Shown here piece after piece: positions 23,198 through 35,985 of a DNA stretch of 64,000 nucleotides. The position numbers and the translations under genes were made by a program. Numbering within the stretch: the stretch's first letter is position 1; each line of letters starts with the position of its first letter. The notes under the pieces were generated by a model. The model did no database searches and was not told where the DNA came from. It worked only from the letters and a program-made list of their open reading frames with translations. The stretch comes from Pleurotus djamor (lineage: Eukaryota; Basidiomycota; Agaricomycetes; Agaricales; Pleurotaceae). Location: contig JAPEVF010000110.1 in the NCBI GenBank assembly GCA_029747585.1, positions 43,563-107,562 of the forward strand, read 5' to 3'.

Positions 23198-24850
23198 GTG
23201 GGGCTAGATATTACGCATATATCAATAGAGAATCCGACCTGCTCCCATATCTCGTGAAGCGCACGAGTGACGACTTCATTCTTTTGGCGGGACTTTACAA
23301 CGCCGTCCGCGTCGAGCCAGGGAGTCAGCCATACAATACTCTACGGACCAGTTCAAACCATCCGGGTATCATCGCTCCTTCGTCAGACCCCTCCGTCCTA
23401 TGGACTTTCGCCATCGTGACAACAGAAGCCAACGCAGACCTTACCCAGCTACAAGATCGACACCCAGTAGTCCTATCCACGCAGCACGCTAAGGTGTCAA
23501 GGATGAACTTGAATAAGTACGAAGGACTCACCCATGGCAGATGACCACGCATCGTTGAGTATCCTTAATACCCATCCAGCGGCCCCCAATCAAGCTTTCT
23601 GAGCGGGCATTCTTATGAGCTTTGCCTCCATTTCATGCTACGCATAAGTTGTGATCCAGACATGATCGAGAGATACGACCACGGCTTTCGAAGATGACCG
23701 GAGCGATGTTACTGGGACTAATATTATACTTGGGCTTGAACTTGTCCTGGTCAATCCATTTTTCAACGGTTGGCAAGCAAGCGTGGGTTGGGCCTTGTTG
23801 TATTTGCTCCCTGTCAGTCCAGGATGATCTTACCCAGGCCTGCTTAAATCTGCGTATAAGTATATCACAGCACGAGATGAAGCGCGAATCGCATCGACAT
23901 GGATGGAATCGGTGGTAGTAGTTACAGTTCAAGATATACGATATATACTTCATGAGCCAGAGCCATGAGAACCACAGCGAATAACTTGGAATGTTGGCAA
24001 TCGTGCAAGTCAGCCCGGCGAACACGAGTACGACGGCATGATATCACTGATCAGCTTTGTAGCCATGTTTCCAATGACAACGAGGGACTATGTGACTGGT
24101 ACTACGTCTTGCTAGTTCTTCCAAAGTTCTTCCAGGATTTTTCCAGTTCCCTAGACCCGGTTAAGTAATGGTTCAGATCTCAGATTTCAGACACGATTGC
24201 ACGAGGCTGAGACAGAGAGCCTTATAGAAGAAGACGAGAAGGAGGATAAACCGGGGAGCGCGCCAGATACTAACTCCTGCTGTCACCTGTGAACGTGAAC
24301 GTTTGAACGTTTGACCCTTGAGCTTGAGGCCTTGCCAAGGCTCGAGAACCCTTTATTGAGTCATGTGGATATCATGTGACCGATTCGCGATTCAGCGGTT
24401 CCAGAGAGTCAGACCTGTTACTGTTGAATCCAAACTTCCGACTTCTTGAACAATATCCTCACGAAAGTATGCTCCTTCCTTCTGTAACTCTCTTTTATGT
24501 GCCCCCAAATGCTCTTTTAGCGCCCTATATGATGTGACTCGGACGACACCGAGAACACGTTCACCTCCCCAAAGTCTTCCACCCTTACCCTCGTCAACTC
24601 AGTGTACGAACCGTTTCGACCACTCAGAGTCAGAAGTATCGTTTCCGGGTTTCTTTGGCTGACTTTGCGCTGGAAGACTATACCTAGGGCTTATCGGTGC
24701 GGGCGCGACCAGGTGGAACGGATGGCCATCAACAAGCTCTCCGCGAGGCCGACTTTTGCCAAGTGGTGGGAATGTGATCATCTTGTTGAAATTATAAGAT
24801 CACTAACATTTACTATCTTCTCTCCTTCCTTCAGTTGTCATCCTTCAGCT
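23198..24850. other. Gene-poor interval
   Basis: About 1.65 kb with only short overlapping frames on both strands and no recognisable domain. A small tandem of GTGAACGTGAACGTTTGAACG type lies near 24290-24315. The last 250 bases probably include the promoter and leader of the RraA-like gene. Confidence 0.5.
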
Positions 24851-25587
24851 ATGTCACTCTCGTCATTCTCCTCTTGCGATATCTCGGATGCTCTCGTAAA
24901 GATGGGCCTGGAAACAGGCGGATACCTCCCAGATATAAACATGGTTTCTCCTCCTCCACCCTCAGCCACCAAAATTTGTGGACCTGCCTACACAGTGCAG
25001 ATGGTCCTAGCTTCCGACGAGACAGCCCCGAAAATGGAGAACTACTTTGTAGACATGATTCCAGAAGGCTCAGTGGTCGTCGTCAATGCACCTCGTACGT
25101 GGAATGGCTACATTGTCTTGGATTTGCGTCACCAACCACCTTCACAGCCAATGTGAAGAATGGAGTGTGGGGAGGACTGATGACTGCCGGAGCTCAAAGT
25201 CGCTCTGCTCTTGGTGTTGTTATATCTGGCCGATGCAGGGATATACAACAGCACCGTTCAACTCAATTCCCCGTTTTCGCTGCTGCCCACTCTACTCTGG
25301 GTCAATCCTCGTTCACTCGCCCCTCGGCGATCAACCTCCCACTTACCATTACCCCGCAATATCCGGTATCTGTTGAAGCAGATGCGTATCAATTCCCAAC
25401 AATTCAAGTCAATCCTGGCGATTACATTGTTGGGGATGAAGACGGCGTTGTTTGTGTTCCGAAAGACCTCGTCGAGAAAGTCGTGGAGATGGCCACGAAG
25501 GGGAAGGAGATTGATGACAAGTGTATGGAGGACATCAAGGCTGGCCTTGGGGTTCAAGCGTCGCTGAAGAAACACAGAGGAAAGTGA
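24851..25587 (+). CDS. RraA-like / 4-hydroxy-4-methyl-2-oxoglutarate aldolase family protein
   Basis: Two exons (24851-25094 and 25148-25587) with a 53-nt intron give 227 residues, the usual size for the family. The protein begins near CDISDALVKMG, carries GGYLPDI and GPAYTVQM, then PEGSVVVVNAP. After the intron comes NGVWGGLMTAGAQSRSALGV followed by ISGRCRD, the R-D substrate/metal-binding motif of RraA-type aldolases, and a closing GDYIVGDEDGVVCVP. Family members are class II pyruvate aldolases or oxaloacetate decarboxylases, or in bacteria bind RNase E. In fungi they are cytosolic proteins of poorly known role; a metabolic aldolase is the likelier function here. The start at 24851 places DISDAL at the family's normal N-terminal position. 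Confidence 0.88.
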
Positions 25588-27058
25588 ACCTTCTTTGTTT
25601 CCAGATCTAGCGATACAGATGTGAGAGATAAATTTAAGTTGCAGTCATTGGGGTCGCTGGTCACGATGCCTTCAAAACGCTTCACGAGTGTCCGCTGTTT
25701 CGGCACAAAAGTGCAAAGAACACGGACTGTGAATTTACCTCTCAAAGAAGGTCTACTGAGAGCTCAACATGGGGAAAGAGCGCGTCCATGTAGAGATGAA
25801 CTGGAATGAGGCCCAGTAGGCCATGGGTCACGCGTTTGACTCCGATTTCTAGACAGAAGGACCAGCAAGGTTAGGCTCGAGTTTCTTGGCTTCGATGATG
25901 AGAGGGTACCAGCCGATCTCCAGGTAGGGCAGCAGCAAGGCGTATGCATAGTAAGACTAGTCGATTATTGGGGGTGAGATGCCATTTTTTGGCTCAAGAG
26001 TCTAATGTGCATGAGCGCTGAGCTTTAGGCTGGTAACCAGCCTAGCTGAGCTTTTACACTCTTCGGAGCCTCTTCGGCCTGAAGGCCTGACCCCTTTGTG
26101 AAAGTCATGCGGAGGGCCCTTCACGTCATCTCAGACTCAGACTTCAAAGCTTCAAAGCTTCAGGTTTTGCTTTCAACTTGTCATTGTCACTGTCCTGCAC
26201 AGCGCACGCACAGTCTCCACGCGCCAAGACCAAATTCAGTGTATATCTCTGCTCACTAGTATCATCCACGTCTGCGCCAATTTCACACCCGGTCTCTTCC
26301 TACGTTTTCAACCAGATTGTGCTTGGATTGTGGTCATCCCGTTCTTTAGTAATGGACAGGGAATTGGGGAATCGAGATCCCCAGGCTGACCTGAATTTTC
26401 CTGCTGCTACATCCTCGAATCTTGCGCCGGGCGCTGACGGAACAAAGTACGACAATGGAGCTGACCGGCGTTGTTCAGTCCCCTTGTGTTGAATACGAGT
26501 GGAAACGATGAAGGCTTCCACGTAACGTCCCATCAGTTAGATAAAACCCTGGTACGCGTGAATAGGAAAACACTTTGATGCGTTATATGTATGTGAAGCT
26601 CTTTCTGCGATTCTGTTCACTAATAGACAGTGATTGCCTTCCTAGGGTCATGCCACTTGTTGCATCCAAGTCTCGGCAAGATTTGATTCCGAGCTCGCTG
26701 AGGGCTACAATTACGAACTCCGATTATTCCTTCCTGGTTCCCTTCGTAACATTCCATGGCTTCATGGCTTGCGAGTATCTCATCAACACCCTATCTATCT
26801 TCTATAACCAGAAAACCAAGAACCTTGAGTGCAATCACTACACAGCTCCCTCGCGGCAAACGCGCAGCAAGTTAGAACTGGGGTCTGTTTACTCACTGAC
26901 CTCTTGGGCTTCTTTCAGGGTGCTAAGATCCTCCGCAGTGTAAGTTCATATCGATAAGCTCACACGCTCAACTTTTGATTGATTACTTGGCTCAGCAACT
27001 AGAATAAAAGTGGTCTATGCTCGTCCTTCCTCCCTCACCCACCTGGAAGACCTGAACT
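25588..27058. other. Intergenic interval without a supported gene
   Basis: About 1.5 kb between the RraA-like gene and the RdRP. Only short frames of low plausibility are present. AATAAAAG near 27002 may serve as the TATA-like element of the RdRP gene. Confidence 0.5.
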
Positions 27059-30000
27059 ATGCGTGCCCAACTCTTCATGTCGGGCGTCAAGTTCACTGAC
27101 AAGGCGGAAGACGTCAAGATAGCCCTTGCACATATCCTTCATGGGCCCCCGTTTCCTTTGGATGGCAAGCTGAACTTTCACGTTCGCTTGTTCTATTCTC
27201 GAGGCGGAACACATTCGGGGACCGGTCTGGTGACCTTCCCACACGCGGATTTCGCAGGAACGTTTCTGGCTCTGTATCCCACCGTGACCATTTCTGGGCG
27301 ACAAGTTCGGTTCATCCAAAATCGAAAGGAGGACGATCGAGCGTTGGTCGACAAGGTTGCATCGACACCTTGGGAAGACCCAGAGCGTGTGAGACGGCAA
27401 CGACAGGCAATTGTAGAGTCATCGTCTTCCATCTCCCTCTCTGCGGCATCATTCGGACGGTTCTGTCCAGATGGTGTATTCTCAGCGGAGGTTGATGTCA
27501 TCGATGCAACCATTGCTTGTGACGCTGGCAAGCGACACTTACGTCTGGATGGGTCGGCTGATGATTTCGAATCCACTGCTGATTATTTCTCGCCGAGCTT
27601 TGCGAGCATCATGGCTGCTCTCGACATTGAGGGGCCTGATCACTCAGCCTACTATCGACCCTCATCTATCATTGCTATTGCCGATTCTTCTACGACTCAT
27701 ATCGCTCGAGTCTTCATTGAAGCGAATCAGCCACCGACCTTCGTTCGGAGTGTTACCAATGGCTTCACCCACAAGGTCGACGAAACGCGGCTTTCGTCTT
27801 TGGAAGGCTGTAGAAGGGAGATGCCACCTGTCAGCAGAGGATTATGCCTCACATTTCACTCTCCGGGTGAGCTGGCGATCTTCATCCACCGATCCAAGAT
27901 GCTTCACCTACCACACCCTATAACGAAGCCAATACCGGTGGAGTATCGTGACCTCTATGCACCGCAGGCTGTTGCCGGCCTGGACGGATTTTTAGCACAG
28001 TTGCCATTCCCCCTGGCCTTTGAACTCAACAAATCAGTCCTTTCAGGCATGCTGACTCCGGTAAACGTTTACAGAGACTTGAAGCAGGCCATCCTCACTC
28101 TACTTGCGGAGGAACCGGAAAATGCGGCGCCGATATTCAGATCATTTGTGTCGTCCCTGCGCACTCCAGGAATAGAAGCCATTAAAATCCCTCCAGTCAA
28201 AANCCGCCGCCGCAGGAGAAGAACCCCAAGAAGGACCGCGGCTACGCTTTCAGAGAAGCTGGCTCATGTTACTGCAGATTATTTTTCTGGGCCAGATCAA
28301 CCAACTGGCCGTTTATCATTCCGTGCGAACAATACCAACACAGCGGTATGCCTATCCTATCACCTACGCATAACGCCATCCGCGCGGTTCCTCGAAGGAC
28401 CCCTTCCCGATCAGTCCAACAGTGTTTTACGACGGTTTGGGAATCATGAATGTTTTCTCCGTGTCACTTTTCAGGAAGAAAGTGGATCCAAGCTTCGACA
28501 GGAGGGCGGATCAAGTAAGTTTGCGCCACTCCCTACCCCCCAGCTAATTCACCGCATGAATAGCCCACGAGCTTCTCAGAGACCGGTATCGACCGTATCT
28601 AGTGAACGGCGTAAAAGTAGCAGGGCGTCATTATGATTTTCTAGGCTACTCTATGAGTGGGCTGAAAGAATATGCGTTTACCTTCTCCCGACCATTTGTC
28701 TTTGAAGGGAAATTGATGGACGCCTCTGACATTCGAAGCTCACTGGTAATGTTGCCTCTCTGATGTTATCAGGTATTATGACCAATCTCTTATGCAATAG
28801 GGTGATTTCTCTGCTATCGACAAGAAACCGGCATTACTGGCAGCACGGTGGAGCCAGGCCTTCTCAGCCTCCGCACCATCTGTGACTCTCAATCCCGATT
28901 CAATCCAGTCCATTCCTGATCGTGACGCGCTAGATGGATCGTGTTTCACAGATGGTGTTGGAACAATTTCTTTAAATCTTGCTCAGGACGTTCAAAATGC
29001 GCTTCGATATCACAGACGAAGAGCCCGGCACACGAACGAGCCTCCCTCTGCGCTACAAATCCGATTTGGAGGTGCGAAAGGAGTGCTCGTCGTAGACCCA
29101 AGGCTATACGGCCGAGTGGTATGCCTTCGTGAATCGCAAACGAAGTTCAAAGGTACAGGCCGTACGTTGGATATAGCCACGACATCCGCTCGGCCCATTC
29201 TCACTTATCTCAATCGGCCTCTGATTGTTTTGCTTGAGCACCATGGTGTCAACGGTAATTACATCAAGCAACTGCAGGATCTCATGGTTGAGGAAGTCAC
29301 TTCTATCCTTCGTGGTTTTGACTCGGCTGCAGCCATCCTTACCCAGAATGGCTTGGGTACCTCCTTTGGCCTTCCTTCACTACTCCGCCACCTTCATTCC
29401 ATTCTTGGGATCCGACACCACCTCGATTTACAACATCCGTCCGGCCTTGATCACCAACTTATTTTCACTTCCCTCCATTATGCCGAAACGCACATTCTCC
29501 GAGAAATCAAGCATCGAGCTCATATCCGCGTCCCTGGATCATACACTTTAATTGGAGTTGCTGATGAATGGGATTGTTTGAACGAAGGTGAAATTTACGC
29601 TACGGTCGTGGACGAGGAAAACGAAGTCCATGAAGATATCGTTGGGAAGGTTCTCATTACACGATCTCCTCAAATACATCCAGGGGACGCACAAATGGTC
29701 ACTGCCGTTCGGCGCCCTCAATTAGCACATCTTCGCAACGTCGTTGTCTTCCCTTGCAGGTAGTATTTCTGGCTATCGCTTCGCTTTTACGTCATTAATG
29801 TTGCGTCGTTCAGAGGTGGCCGTAGCCTTCCATCCATGCTTGGAGGAGGTGACTTAGATGGCGATATATATAACTTGATCGTAGATGTGAGTTATTCTCG
29901 TTCCGTCACGACTCGTCTCTCATCTTCATTCAATTCAGCCAAACCTTCACCCACCATCTGGGAGAACATCCGAGGCTGGGGCATACACACCATTGGATAA

Positions 30001-31026
30001 GAAGGAGACCACCAATCCATGCACTCTGCAAGATGTAGCTGATTTCGTGATTGATTTTGTAAGCCATTTTGCAACATCCATACCTAGTCTTGCTCATGAT
30101 GTGCGTACTACCCAACGTCAGATTAATTCCGACCTCTTAGGTGCGATATCCATCCGCCATCTTCGTATCTCAGATATCAAGGGCGCTGGATGTGAAGACT
30201 GCATCAAGCTTGCAGAGTTGGCCTCTCACGCGGTCGACTTTCCAAAGACTGGAACTCCTGTCAACTTTCGTGATGTTCCTGATGTTCCTTCTGTCGCGAA
30301 GCCTGACTTCTTGTCCGGAGACAACCCTAGCGGGGAGTTCTACAAAAGCAAGAAGATTCTTGGTGAATTGTACAGAAATGTACCAGACGAGAAATTCCAT
30401 CCTGACCAAAGCAGGAAGCACATCACTGATGGCCAAACCATCATTGGGGCGATCAGAAGGCTGGAGTTGGACGAGCTTGGGTTACCCTCGATGGATACCC
30501 CACCCAACGAGGAAATTCTGGCGGACGTAGGCGACCTGTTGACTGAATACTCAACGCACCTCCTGCAGATCGCCAAGGCCCATATTGCGTCTACAAAGGA
30601 ATCCGATCACATTTCGGAAGCTGAGATGGTTAGTGGGACGATACAAGCGAGATGGAGTGACCCACGCAAACGCCGCGAAGCAGTTATAGCTATGAATATC
30701 CAAGTAAGTCTGTATGTTACTTCCATTTTGAATGCTTCCACATGTATCGACCACAGACACAAGAGCTTTCTGCGGGAATTCGTCGGGAGCTTTGCTATGC
30801 CCAACAGCCTAACGGCGATGAGGACGAAGAAGATATGTATGACTTGGATGATCTGGGCTTGGAGAGCCAGCGTGAGGCTTTTACGCGGGCATACGCTGCG
30901 TGGGTGGTCGCCGAAGAAGCACTCGAAGACGATCACGGCGCCTTTGGTCCCGCTTCCTTCGGCCTACTAGCTCTAGGAATACTGCTCGAACTAATAAAGG
31001 CGAGGATGAAGGCGCGTCATGCATGA
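27059..31026 (+). CDS. RNA-dependent RNA polymerase (RNA silencing, QDE-1/RDR family)
   Basis: Six exons join in phase: 27059-28514, 28564-28745, 28801-29759, 29814-29886, 29939-30703, 30757-31026, giving 1,234 residues, the normal size. The N-terminal 100 residues look like an RRM-like fold (LFMSGVKF, GTGLVTF). The catalytic half has LEGPLPDQSNSVLRRFG, SMSGLKEYAF, DGVGTISL, LYGRVVCLRESQTKF and, in exon 4, the signature GGGDLDGDIYN with the metal-binding aspartates at residues 879, 881 and 883. Cellular RdRPs of this family make double-stranded RNA that feeds Dicer and Argonaute to silence transposons and viruses. One N at 28203 sits in a Pro/Arg-rich linker that reads in frame, so that linker is uncertain. 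The gene converges on the copper-fist gene with 152 bases between the stops. Confidence 0.95.
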
Positions 31027-31178
31027 AAACTTCAGCACTAGATAACCTACAATGTATTGGTACGTGGTGTCCGGAGAATAGATGTAATAAGTACAGGGTG
31101 CATCCTTGGACATTCATACAAATATACTATACAAGATTGAATTGAACTGAACAATATATAAGGACCCGGGTAATGATA

Positions 31179-32680
31179 TCAACTCTTTCCACTGCAGCAT
31201 GAGCGAACGATTTGCGATTGGGCCGGCGGGGGAGGCGTCGAAATTTCCGCATTCTGAATGGGAATTGCAGGCACGGTTGCGTCATGTTCGGAACAACACC
31301 CGTTACACGCCTGCCCACAAGCACAGCTGCCATACAGACAACCACAATTGCCTCCACAGCACTCAAGCTTGGGAAGATTGACTAGACCAAAAGCGGCGCT
31401 ATGTTTCTCGGTTTCGTGTGCATTTGATGGATAAACTGTGGTGTCCATAGGGTCGAGGATGACGCCACCTGCTTTGCGGGCTGAAGGAGGCGATGGTAGT
31501 GCGGCTGCTCGGGCAAAGAACTTGTCGATGATACTGGTGCCGGAGGATGAGCCGGGGACTCCGGGAAGAGATGTGGCCAAGGACGGGTCGACACAGTGAT
31601 TGCAGCCTTTGCTACAACATTCGGTGGGAGGACGTGTGATGGGACGCTCTCCGTGATGTTCATCACAGTCTGGGCATGCACATTGTAGTCCGCAAGTGCA
31701 GCCCGATCCTGCTAATGAAGCCACGGCACTGAGAGGTGGGATGACGGCAAATGAAGGCATGGATGTGGGAAGGGGCAGCGGAGATGGGAAAATTGGAGGG
31801 AGTGCAAAGGCCGGAGAGGTGTCGCTCTTCAAGCGTTTGTGCTTAGTGCCAGGGGGCGTATTGGGTCGAGAAGCATTTCTCTTCGACGAATCGATGACAT
31901 TGCTGGCATGATTTGATACCGGATGAGAGACCGTGGAACAGCAGGATGCCGCCGCGCGAGCAAGGGTGATCAGACGAGGTTCATCCTGAGCAGGAACGGA
32001 GGAACTGCTGGAAGTCTGGCCGGCTTTGACGCAACTGCAGCCGCTAGCATTTCTCGCATTACAATGGCAAGGGTTCAGTAAGGTATCGACTGCAAGGGAG
32101 GTACTATTAGAATGACCGAGGAGCGAATGAAGTCTCGACGTACCTCTCTGACGGGCGTCAGCTGGGAGAGAAGGTTTGGAAGCTTTCAAGATATCTCTGA
32201 GTCCGTTCGGAAGAGCGGGCTCAATAGGTACAAACCGCCGATTCGCTAGTAGACATGAGGGTGTCAGCTGAGCGATACCAAGGCAAGACGAGACACTACC
32301 CAAAGAGTATTAGACTCACATTTGGTTCCTGATTGTGAAGGTGTCTGCTTCTGTGGTTGTGGCGAAGAGGTGGCTTTGGTGTCGTTGCAAGTGCATTTCG
32401 AATGCACCTTCCGCGATTGGCGCAACTCTCGACAACGTTCGCACTGTGAAACGGGTCGACCTTTCTTCTTGACCTCAAATAATGGCCGGTCAGTGTGACT
32501 ACATGAAGATGAACGGTGCCCTTTGATACAGGATTCGCTGTTTAGGTGTGATCAAGTTGGGGGAGAGCCGTGCACATAGGATGATGAAAACATTATACCA
32601 TGCGAATTTCTTGTTGTTCACATAAACCTGGGACGGTGGTCAGACTGAGTTTAGGCTAGGTTGTTCTGAAGGCGTACCAT
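31179..32680 (-). CDS. Copper-fist transcription factor (Ace1/Mac1/Cuf1 type)
   Basis: Five exons join in phase to 420 residues: 32678-32680 (only the ATG), 32599-32627, 32320-32537, 32144-32245 and 31179-32089. The start encodes MVYVNNKKFACESC-IKGHR with SSSCSH, then KKKGRPVSQCERCRELR: the copper-fist zinc module and the K/R-G-R-P minor-groove contact. The rest has three cysteine clusters, CHCNARNASGCSC, CTCGLQCACPDC and CCGGNCGCLYGSCACGQACNGCC, of the CxC type that binds Cu(I). Such proteins sense copper and activate metallothionein or copper-uptake genes; which of the two applies here cannot be told from sequence. The middle is Ser/Pro-rich with a basic stretch KHKRLK. The three-base first exon is forced by the invariant start of the family. 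Confidence 0.93.
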
Positions 32681-34949
32681 GGCTTAGCATAGAGACGATC
32701 CCGAAGAACTTTGAGGGAGCGAGAAGTGGGGAAGGACAAGACTTCGAGATCATAAGTTTATGAGACGTGCCATCACCAAGGATGTGGGAAAAAACATTTG
32801 TCATTTCCCATGGACCCTGACGCCTTCTGTCTTGCTTCTGTCAGTTGCCAATCGGAATTTGTCGACCTGAGGCCTTTTCATGAACCGACGCCTACTAAAG
32901 CCGCAGAAGCCAATGCATTTGGAGTTTGGGGGTTGGATATTAGCTCGAGACGCTTGGTAAACCAATGGCAGAATGCCCGATATAAGGTTCAAGATGTTTC
33001 ATTTTAGAGTGAGTACCACTCAAGTACCACGTAGTTCCTAAGATTACGGTCGCTTGATATCATCAGGATGTTCCAACTTGAGGTATCTTTGCCATATGGA
33101 CACCGACCGTGACGTAGCTAAGCGCCAACGAAAATGAGTATCGTAGGCAGTAGACATCATGGGTAATGGAAAGTCGAATGGCAACGGGTTGCGCCTACAC
33201 TCGAATGAAGTATNTAAACATGAAACCGCTCTTGGTTGTTCAGTCACCAGTCCAGTCGCCGTAGAAATAATCCGGCGCAGCACAGAAAATCCACGACGTG
33301 CACTATCCAGGGCAGAGCGATCAGCGACTGACGGCCGACGATTCACGAATTTCGAAAGCAGTGCCAAGAGTGCCGTTGAAAAGGATAGTAATCATATGAT
33401 TCATATCGTACCGTCATACCCAAAGTCCCCGTGTATTAGCGGCGTAAGGGGAGGGGAGGAGCCTAGCGATAAACAAGAAAAACAAAACAAGAGACGTTGC
33501 GTAAGACCCCAAGGTGATGGAAGATGGAAGAAGTGAAAGGACAGCGGGCAACACCGACGCACGTATGTAATTTAGTCTTTGACGTTGGTGGCGAAGTGTC
33601 GCGACCGTTGATATTCAGGGCAAAGCCATCCCGACGTTGAAAGGTATGGGACCCTGAACGTAAAGCGACGTCAGTGCCTTGACGACCGGACGTAAGGAGA
33701 GGCACCGAGCTCTGGGGAGAGCCGACGCTTTGTTCTTGATGCGGCATAGTGGCGGACGAGAACGTCAGCATTTGAATATCGTAAGGATGTCGTTGAAGGT
33801 GCTACGCAGACTGTTGGCGGAAATAAAGGAACTGGGTGGACCTGGAAGAGGCGGCGATCGAGGGACAAACCAGGNGAAGGAACTTCATGAACAAAGGAAA
33901 CCTCGGCTAGACGCGAGAGAGGAGATCTGACTAGGNAGTTGAGACGCCATCCATCACTATGTCCGCCGAGGAAGAAAGGAAAGCGACTCATAGTGTAGTC
34001 ACAACAAGTCAACGAGAGGTCGAAGAAAAAAGGCAGATGATGCAATCACGTCTGATTGATTTGATTAAGATTGAAAGAACGTCGTTTGGTATTCGAAGAC
34101 GTGGTTCGATCTCTGGGATTGGTAAGGGTCACTNTGGACAACATGGGGGNTGGATGCAACGATAACCCAGTGCCGGAGGGAACAAAGGCTAGGTCACCGT
34201 GGAGGCGCGGTCGTGAGGGATGGGATGGGTTCTCAGTAAAATTAGAACTAACGGCTGTAAAATCAGCTAGAGGGAGGGGGATTAGGAATCAGTGTCACTG
34301 ATCCCAGAGAATAGGGAGTATCGCTTGTCGGCAGTCATAGGAAGGTCTGGCGGTCTATGGGTGCATTGTGCCGCATTCTGCATCTAAGACACGGGTTATT
34401 GGCGGGAGATGCCCGGTATGAGCTTGAAATGGCGATAATCCACTCCATGTGTGGCGCTGGGGCGTTTCCCTTTTATCAAGCTTGGGCTATAGGCATGGAG
34501 TTGCCGATGATGGCGAGGGGTGGGGGAAACAAGGGCACAAACGATAGGTAGTACCCCTACCAAGTTAGGCCAGCAGATGGCGAAGATAATAAGAGAGAGC
34601 AGGTGGACCGGAAAGAGAGGACATGGACAAGGATGAGCTTGAAGGGTTTCGGGACGTTTGTGGGCGTCGTGAGCGCTTAGGGAAAGATACTACCTAGGGA
34701 TAGNCCTGTCAATCGGGTGATGAGGCTGATAAGTTGCCGAAGTGGTCCGGGCCAAAGATGGAAGNTGAANNNNANGTACAAGGNCGATCGTCNAATCGTN
34801 TCCTTGANANCCANCNTGGGGANNCAAATGAAGGTTGAAGGATANAGGATATATTGAGTAGGTTGAAGCAGTCAGGTTGAGTATGGTTCAGCAGGCGCGG
34901 TNTAGGCGGATTGAATTCAGGCGTTTTATTANAGAGAGGATGTATGACG
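32681..34949. other. Gene-poor interval with many Ns
   Basis: About 2.3 kb with short frames only (for example near 32798-33007 and 33671-34045) and no recognisable domain. Ns become dense after 34700. The first part should contain the promoter of the copper-fist gene. I see no repeat structure. Confidence 0.5.
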
Positions 34950-35619
34950 CTAATTGTTGACACGCCAACCATATTTGCAAGAAGCACACTGTGAGACAAT
35001 GCACGGTCAGTNCATCGGATGATCTACCAAGAANNCTNGGAAAACTCNCTGTGTAAAATATTGTCGAGCCCTCGTCGGCGCTTCGTAACTAGGGGGATGA
35101 AGAGGTGAGTTCGGTAGATTGCGAAGCCGAGGGCAACCCACCTGCTTCTCTTTGGAATAGGCTTCCATNTGCCCGCATTCTGGACACTTTTCAGCGACCT
35201 NCAAAGGAAAGAGCGAGGACTTCGGATCAAAGAATTTCATCGACTTTCGGGTGCGGACCCACCAAAGTACCCATATCACCTTCCTCGTGGAGTTTAGTCT
35301 GAGTTTTTCGTTTTTGTCGGAGAGCAGAGGGAAAGGCGTCTGGATGCGAGCGTGTTGTCACCTCGATGCCGTCGTACGCTGAGGACGATTATTGTAAGTG
35401 CAGGCGCCAAGGGGGAANTTGGACCTACAAGATGAGGGCTCTTCGTGGCCACATTGCTCGCATGTGACATGGGCTTCGTTGTCTTTTGGAAGAGCTAGCA
35501 AAGTGCCGCAGGTCGGGCAGAAGAGCAAGGAACCTGAATGGTTATGTTATCTGGTGAGCCTGATTTGCTANGNNGNNNNNNCTTTGGNTGAGACACCAAC
35601 CGATCTTGTGAGCNAACAT
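34950..35619 (-). CDS. RPA12: DNA-directed RNA polymerase I subunit RPA12
   Basis: The gene is obscured by Ns but reads clearly through splice sites. The first exon (35601-35619) gives M-x-AHKI, followed by GSLLFCPTCGTLLALPKD and VTCEQCGHEEPSS, the N-terminal zinc ribbon. Then come YDGIEVTTRSHPDAFPSALRQ and KTQTKLHEEGDMGTLVGPHP. An intron leads to KVAEKCPECG-x-MEAYSKEKQ, another to LRSADEGSTIFYT, and a last short exon gives CASCKYGWRVNN and a TAG at 34950. This is the TFIIS-like C-terminal ribbon. RPA12 supports RNA cleavage and termination by polymerase I in the nucleolus. Two zinc ribbons and about 120 residues match the family. It is divergent to the gene at 35986, sharing about 370 bases of CT-rich promoter. 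Confidence 0.93.
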
Positions 35620-35985
35620 GACTTTGATGCGCACCCGAGGCGATCCCTGTGAAGGAGGCGCGTTTGAAAACAAAAAGAAGACTGAAAAAGGAAGGAGGCC
35701 CGACGACGAGCCTTGTTCTTGAATCAGAAATAGGCGCTCAGGGTCCCCCGATTTNGATCTCAGGGGTGCTCCTTTTGTATTCCCAACTTGTGTTGATTGT
35801 GGGCGTCCGACACAAGGGTCCCATATAATAACTNGTCCGCCACCAGCCCAAATGTCAAAATCCTCATCTCCTCCTTCCTTCGCCTTTCTCNTTCNTCTTC
35901 TTTTTAACGCTGTGCGTTTCCTCCCTAGACGACNCTCTCTCTNNCTGCCTACTCTATCNTCCCTTTTAAAAACACGCGACAAGAC

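Noticed and set aside
28200..28260. Frame shift in the RdRP at the N (28203)
   Set aside because: The frame on both sides of the N is the same one that gives conserved motifs and closing exon phases, so a shift is not needed.
32798..34045. Several frames of 60-130 residues between the copper-fist gene and RPA12
   Set aside because: They overlap on both strands, contain Ns, and show no domain, splice logic or promoter.
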